This document shows, piece after piece, positions 23,558-27,369 of a DNA stretch of 27,369 bases. The first letter of the stretch is position 1. Each line of letters starts with the position of its first letter. The notes beneath the pieces were generated by a model that saw only the letters and a list, made by a program, of their open reading frames with translations, was not told the DNA's origin and ran no database searches. The translations under genes and the position numbers were made by a program. The DNA comes from JAJZXY01 sp046706185 (lineage in GTDB: Archaea > Thermoplasmatota > Thermoplasmata > Sysuiplasmatales > Sysuiplasmataceae): NCBI GenBank assembly GCA_046706185.1, contig JBJKPR010000047.1, positions 1 to 27,369 of the forward strand, read 5' to 3'.

Positions 23558-24660
23558 ATAAAAACGTAGAGCCGCTTATCGTGAAGAATCAGATGAAGGG
23601 CGAAAGGATTGAAAGTTTCATCATATGGGGAAGGGGCATCAAGCTCTCAAGGGTCGTTGCCATAATCTTCGGCACACTCTGGGCTGTTGACGGTTACTTC
23701 AAGTTCCAGAGCGGCCTTTACGAGCAGATCCCCGGAATCGTGCAGGGAGCTGGCGTTGGACAGCCTGCCTTCCTGAACGGATGGTTTTCCTTCTGGTACG
23801 GAGTGGTTTCCTACAATCCAATGCTCGTCACATACGGAACAGGTTTCCTGGAGCTTTCGATAGCCTTCGCACTCATAGCCGGATTCGCCAGGAAGATCGC
23901 GTACTTCGGTGGCATATTGCTAGGTCTTTTCATCTGGGCTGTCCCCGAGGGGTTTGGCGGGCCCTACGGACCCGGTTCTGTCACTGTTGGTGGGGGAGAC
24001 ATATATGCGCTGGGGCTCCTCTTCATGATTGTTCTCGGAGCAACTTACGGGCGAGACAGGTATACAATTGACTATCTCATTGAGGGAAGGTTCAAGGGAT
24101 GGGCAAGAATAGCGGAAATACCCAAGATTTCGGCAGACCACCTCAAGGGATGGTTTTCGAGAAATTCAATGAGGCTCAGCAGGTTTTCGGCGATACTGTT
24201 TGGCCTCGTTTACGCGTCGGAGGCCCTGCTTGCATTCTACTTCGATCTGAATGGCAATATTGTGTCTGTAGTGCAGTATCAGGCATCGTCTGCACCCGCC
24301 TTCCTTTCAGGATGGTTCTCTTTCTGGGAGGGGCAGGTCATAGCCTATCCAGCATTCTATGCATACCTGATCGGCGTTCTTGAGTCGTTGCTTGCAATAT
24401 CACTGATACTGGGCTTCGGAAGGAAGATAGCATACATGGGAGGGGCTGTGTTTGCAATTCTCGCCTGGGGCGTTGGAGAAGGCTTCGGAGGGATACCAGT
24501 GCCTGGATACACTGATCCTGGCACTGGCATAATACAGGCAATAGTGTTCCTTATCCTGCTCGGTCTCAACGCAACCCACGGCACGGACCCGCTTACGATT
24601 GACTCCAGGATAGAGAAGCGGTTTCCTTTCTGGAAGAGGCTCTCCGAGATGTCATACTGA
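23554..24660 (+). CDS. Tandem-duplicated DoxX/DoxD-like membrane protein
   Basis: The 368-residue protein consists of two homologous four-helix units (about residues 28-185 and 205-360). The match is easy to see: WFSFWYGVV against WFSFWEGQV, AGFARKIAYFGG against LGFGRKIAYMGG, and PEGFGGPYGPG against GEGFGGIPVPG. The layout resembles DoxX/DoxD-family proteins, known from the thiosulfate:quinone oxidoreductase of Acidianus, so a quinone-linked redox role in the membrane is plausible but unproven. No DoxA-like partner gene is adjacent. The ATG overlaps the stop of a possible small ORF. The divergent HTH_10 regulator may control it. Confidence 0.8.
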   Translation: MNKNVEPLIVKNQMKGERIESFIIWGRGIKLSRVVAIIFGTLWAVDGYFKFQSGLYEQIPGIVQGAGVGQPAFLNGWFSFWYGVVSYNPMLVTYGTGFLELSIAFALIAGFARKIAYFGGILLGLFIWAVPEGFGGPYGPGSVTVGGGDIYALGLLFMIVLGATYGRDRYTIDYLIEGRFKGWARIAEIPKISADHLKGWFSRNSMRLSRFSAILFGLVYASEALLAFYFDLNGNIVSVVQYQASSAPAFLSGWFSFWEGQVIAYPAFYAYLIGVLESLLAISLILGFGRKIAYMGGAVFAILAWGVGEGFGGIPVPGYTDPGTGIIQAIVFLILLGLNATHGTDPLTIDSRIEKRFPFWKRLSEMSY

Positions 24661-24737
24661 AAGCAACAGGCAAGATGATCGTTCACAACGGGCGGAATGC
24701 AGTCGTTAACCACCAGACACCGCACATGAAACTGCTT

Positions 24738-25604
24738 TCAACGGAGAAGCTTCAGCGACATGTCATCACTGAAGTAATGCAAAAGACCTGCGACATCCCT
24801 CTTCCCTGCAATGCTTCGAATCAACTTTCGTTCATGTCTCCCGTCGCGTGAAAGAAGCTGGACGGCAAGTCTGTAACCGTTTCCAAATGAAGTGCAGCTT
24901 ATACCTAGCGGAGTGTCGGGAACGGGAGAAAGGGTCCGCATAACTTCCAGTTCGATGCTGACCTCCCTCTCTGTCTGATCGTCATTGATGCGCCCGAGCA
25001 CCTTATCCGGGAAACGGACGCCATATGTCATCAGTGCAATTGCGCCCTGTCCAGCGACAGGAACAAAGTAGTCTGCAGTAAGTTCATAGACGCCGATGGA
25101 GCCTTTTCCGGTGTATTTCATGAATTCAAGCTCGTATGCCGGCAAAACGCATGCATCAAACAACTTCTCTTCGACGGAGAGCAGAATCGACTCAGAGCAT
25201 GCCCTGATATCGGAAACCTTCAGGTCACCCCTCGCCCTGAGCATCTGTGCGCTGCGCAGCGTTCCTGGACATGCCACGCTTGAACCTGTGCTTATCCTGG
25301 TATAACCGCCACCTGCAACAATGCGGTCTCCCCTGCTGAGCCTCCTCGTCAGAAATGAAATACGCAGTCCATCGGGCAAATCCAGGGGAAGGTCCTCCAT
25401 TCCGCAGACAGCTGCACTTCCCTCTTCTTCGTTGAGCGCCCTGTTAAGCACCATGAACTTCCCATTGCCGTGGCACACCGGGGGACAGTCCAGAAGCTCA
25501 AGGCAGACCTTGTTCATGAAACCTGACCGCTTGAGGTTCTCAAGCAATAGGCCGGCCGCTGCTGCAGACGGGGCATCTCTTGTTGCAAGGACGGTGAGTT
25601 TCAT
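24738..25604 (-). CDS. Hydroxymethylbilane synthase (HemC) homologue lacking cofactor Cys
   Basis: The 288-residue protein follows HemC along its length: LATRDAPSAAAAG at the N-terminus, GNGKFMVLNRAL for the G-x-F-x-K-E-x-x-x-AL block, VCGMEDLPLDLPDGL for VHSLKDLP...P.GL, RGDRIV, GTLRSAQML for SSLRRxAQL, VPVAGQGAIAL for LPAPGQGALAI, and LSPVPDTPLG for LEGGCxVPIG. The last alignment is gap-free and puts Pro229 where the Cys carrying the dipyrromethane cofactor should be. Further losses are SLK to GME and the RGNxxTR segment, which reads RACSESI. The catalytic Asp of KDLP is kept. Activity as porphobilinogen deaminase is doubtful. ATG 25604 (or GTG 25610) follows a GGAGAG site. Confidence 0.65.
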   Translation of the reverse strand: MKLTVLATRDAPSAAAAGLLLENLKRSGFMNKVCLELLDCPPVCHGNGKFMVLNRALNEEEGSAAVCGMEDLPLDLPDGLRISFLTRRLSRGDRIVAGGGYTRISTGSSVACPGTLRSAQMLRARGDLKVSDIRACSESILLSVEEKLFDACVLPAYELEFMKYTGKGSIGVYELTADYFVPVAGQGAIALMTYGVRFPDKVLGRINDDQTEREVSIELEVMRTLSPVPDTPLGISCTSFGNGYRLAVQLLSRDGRHERKLIRSIAGKRDVAGLLHYFSDDMSLKLLR

Positions 25605-25779
25605 GAACACATGCTCTCCAGCGATTTGCAGCGGCAGTCATCCCGGAATGTCAAAGGAACAGGTCGGGAGAGTACCACCTGTCAATGTCCAGTGAACCGC
25701 AAGACGCATAATCAACTTTGTTTTGGCCTGGCAGAAGGTATCATAAAGATCAAATAGTTTTGTATCCGTTTATGGTCGG

Positions 25780-25896
25780 ATGAAGCTGTCTGTTTGGGCG
25801 AGACAGGAAGGAATAGCCTATGAAACGGCATGGCGTGTAAGTGCCGGTCCAGAATTTTCCACTTTCGCCGAAGTAATCTTTTCCAGGTGTATTTGA
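25780..25896 (+). pseudogene. Broken IS607-type serine recombinase start
   Basis: The frame beginning ATG 25780 reads MKLSVWARQEGIAYETAWR, the MerR-like N-terminus of IS607-family transposase/resolvase OrfA (usually followed by WFKEGKLP). After 19 codons it diverges into unrelated sequence and stops at about codon 39, exactly where the IS21 terminus begins. A TATA-like CAAATAG about 26 bases upstream of the ATG fits a leaderless transcript. The remainder of the gene should lie beyond the IS21 element, off the right edge. The gap 25611-25779 shows nothing else recognisable. Confidence 0.65.
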
Positions 25897-25909
25897 TGAT
25901 ATCGTTTGC

Positions 25910-26674
25910 TCAATCCTCCTTCTTTGCAGAGAACAATCCGGACTTCTTCTTCTCCTTCAGCCTGTATGATTCACCCTTGATGTTTATGACAGAACAGTGA
26001 TGGAGTATCCTGTCCAGGACGGCAGACGAGATTGTGTCATCACCAAGTATCTCGGACCACGCGGAGAAGCGCTTGTTCGACGTGTATACGGTGGATGCAG
26101 CCTCATACCTCCTGGAAACGAACTGGAAGAACAGGTTGCTCTCCTCCCTGGACAATGGCAGGTAGCCTATCTCGTCCACGATCATCAGCGGGAACTTCCC
26201 GTATGCCTTCAGCCTGATGTGAAGGCTGTCGGCCTTCGCATCAGTCTTCAGGAGCGATATCAGTTTTGAAGCAGTCGTGTAGTATGCCGGTATGCCTGAC
26301 TGTATAGCCCTCATTCCGAGTGCAATGGACAGGTGTGTCTTCCCCACACCCGGCGGTCCAAGGAAGACGACATTCTCCGCATTGTGCACGAACCTCATTG
26401 TCAGAAGCTCGTCCACGAGCTTCCTGTCCACAGTGGGCTGAAACCTGAAGTCGAACTCCTCTATCGTCTTCCTTGTCGGGAAGCCGGAGAACTTCAGGCG
26501 CATCTGCATGCGCCTGGAGCTCTTTGCATCCAGCTCCATCCTGAGCATCTCGTCCATGACATCCATGAATGTCCTGTCCTTTGCATTTGCCAGCATGTTG
26601 TCTATGAGCGAGTTCATCGTGGTTAGACCAAGCTCTTCCAGAGAGCTGTGTACCCTCTCGTACACGATGTCCAT
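25910..26674 (-). CDS. istB: IstB, IS21 transposition helper ATPase
   Basis: This 254-residue AAA+ protein (DnaC-like) assists IstA in choosing and capturing target DNA. It shows the Walker A GPPGVGKTH, a Walker B LMIVDEIGYLPL, the sensor region STVYTSNKRFSAW and the C-terminal SYRLKEKKKSG tail common to IstB. Length is normal, with no frameshift. The ATG directly follows the istA stop (TGAATG), the usual coupled arrangement. The element therefore looks recently active. Confidence 0.95.
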   Translation of the reverse strand: MDIVYERVHSSLEELGLTTMNSLIDNMLANAKDRTFMDVMDEMLRMELDAKSSRRMQMRLKFSGFPTRKTIEEFDFRFQPTVDRKLVDELLTMRFVHNAENVVFLGPPGVGKTHLSIALGMRAIQSGIPAYYTTASKLISLLKTDAKADSLHIRLKAYGKFPLMIVDEIGYLPLSREESNLFFQFVSRRYEAASTVYTSNKRFSAWSEILGDDTISSAVLDRILHHCSVINIKGESYRLKEKKKSGLFSAKKED

Positions 26675-27369
26675 TCACTCACCTGCCACTGTGTCGTAGA
26701 TGGACAGGTCCCTCTTCTCCACATCCCCGTACTGCCGCATGTTCTCCTCCCTGACCTTCTTGAGCAGCCCGTCGAAGTGGTCAGAGTTTCTCGATATCCT
26801 GCCGCTTCCCTGCAGCAAATCGTGCTCTGCAACAATGTTGCCGTCCACCGTCACCGACAGCTTGCCTTCCCTCTCCGTGACAGTGGACTCCCTTCCGGTG
26901 TGCCTCCAGGGCACGCTGTAGCGGTTGCCGTGGAAGGAGACATAACAGTCCCTTGACACCCTTCTCGTGTCTGTAAGACGCATCACATAGGTCGGGTGGC
27001 CCCGAATGGGATTGAGATGCTCCAGTGGCAGCCTTTCCATTGGTATTTCCCCCGTAGTCCTGTGCACCTGCCCGTTGACCCTGCTGCACCACTGCAGCCC
27101 CTGGCTGTTCAGGTCCTGCAGCGATGAGAACACTCTTCCATTCCAGAAGTTACCCCTGACAAATTTGACTGTGTTCTCCACCTTACCCTTTGTCTGGGGC
27201 CTGTAAGGATGGCACAGTCTGGGGACTATGCCATAGAAGTCGAGGAAGTCCTGGAACCGGGGGTTGAACCTGGACTCTGAAGCTTTCATCTTCCTGTCCA
27301 GGACAACAGACTTCATGTTGTCGTAGAGGCAGCTGTTGGTGTATCCGCCGAAGTACTGGAAGGCGTTCA
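26675..27369 (-). CDS. istA: IstA, IS21 transposase (5' end cut by window)
   Basis: About 230 C-terminal residues are present. The frame is open to the edge of the window, so the ATG at 27316 is internal: upstream codons read NAFQYFGGYTNSCLYDN, the IstA block carrying the second catalytic Asp (YDN). Downstream come FLDFYGIVPRLCHPYRPQTKGKVENTV, with the third acidic residue of the DDE triad in KGKVE, and the beta-barrel Mu-C-like region (SRDCYVSFHGNRYSVPW). The N-terminal HTH and first Asp lie outside the window. No disruption is seen in the visible part. Confidence 0.93.
   Translation of the reverse strand, partial: NAFQYFGGYTNSCLYDNMKSVVLDRKMKASESRFNPRFQDFLDFYGIVPRLCHPYRPQTKGKVENTVKFVRGNFWNGRVFSSLQDLNSQGLQWCSRVNGQVHRTTGEIPMERLPLEHLNPIRGHPTYVMRLTDTRRVSRDCYVSFHGNRYSVPWRHTGRESTVTEREGKLSVTVDGNIVAEHDLLQGSGRISRNSDHFDGLLKKVREENMRQYGDVEKRDLSIYDTVAGE

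Larger units (their letters stand above)
25836..27369 (-). mobile_element. IS21-family insertion sequence (partial, runs off window)
   Basis: The element contains istA (5' part missing at the window edge) and complete istB in the normal order on the minus strand. Its istB-side end is placed at about 25836, where the IS607 frame breaks and a TG-starting sequence (TGTAAGTGCCGGTCCAGAA) begins, about 75 bases past the istB stop. IS21 ends usually begin with TG. The other end and the target duplication are outside the window. Confidence 0.75.

Noticed and set aside
1..27369. CRISPR array or Cas genes
   Set aside because: No regularly spaced repeats and no Cas-like proteins were seen.

Overview
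The window looks like chromosomal DNA from a Thermoplasmata-like archaeon. This is inferred from sequence style, not from a marker gene. The reasons are archaeal TATA boxes about 25-30 bases before many ATG starts (leaderless transcripts), frequent TTG and GTG starts with Shine-Dalgarno (SD) motifs inside operons, heavy use of AGG/AGA arginine codons, KaiC-like ATPases, an HTH_10 (bacterio-opsin-activator type) regulator and a DoxD/DoxX-like membrane protein. No rRNA, tRNA or CRISPR array was recognised.

Positions 1-9.3 kb are dominated by signalling. An MBL-fold hydrolase faces a 1304-residue soluble histidine kinase with GAF-like sensor regions. Divergent from the kinase is a tight operon of three different RecA/KaiC-like ATPases. 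The first lacks the KaiC catalytic Glu pair, and the third carries an N-terminal zinc ribbon and a coiled coil. A galT gene overlaps the end of this operon on the other strand. Then come an apparent structured RNA with its own TATA box and T-run, and a stand-alone CheY receiver in an operon with endonuclease IV. A kinase-CheY-KaiC circuit is an attractive inference.

Positions 9.3-18.4 kb carry metabolism: glycogen synthase, a YbgC-type thioesterase, an MFS transporter, and a sugar-nucleotide pyrophosphorylase followed by a catalytically dead phosphomannomutase-like protein. A CrcB fluoride channel with its DUF190 partner follows, then two small uncharacterised proteins, a gamma-carbonic-anhydrase-like protein and a short-chain dehydrogenase.

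Positions 18.4-25.6 kb hold an orphan DNA methyltransferase with zinc-finger and HTH-like N-terminal segments, a DedA protein, a small membrane protein, a class V aminotransferase, an HTH_10 regulator divergent from an internally duplicated DoxX-like protein (preceded by a possible 39-residue ORF and an inverted repeat), and a hydroxymethylbilane-synthase homologue lacking its cofactor cysteine.

Positions 25.8 kb to the end are mobile DNA: an IS21-family element (istB complete, istA cut by the window edge) that appears to have inserted into the start of an IS607-type recombinase gene.
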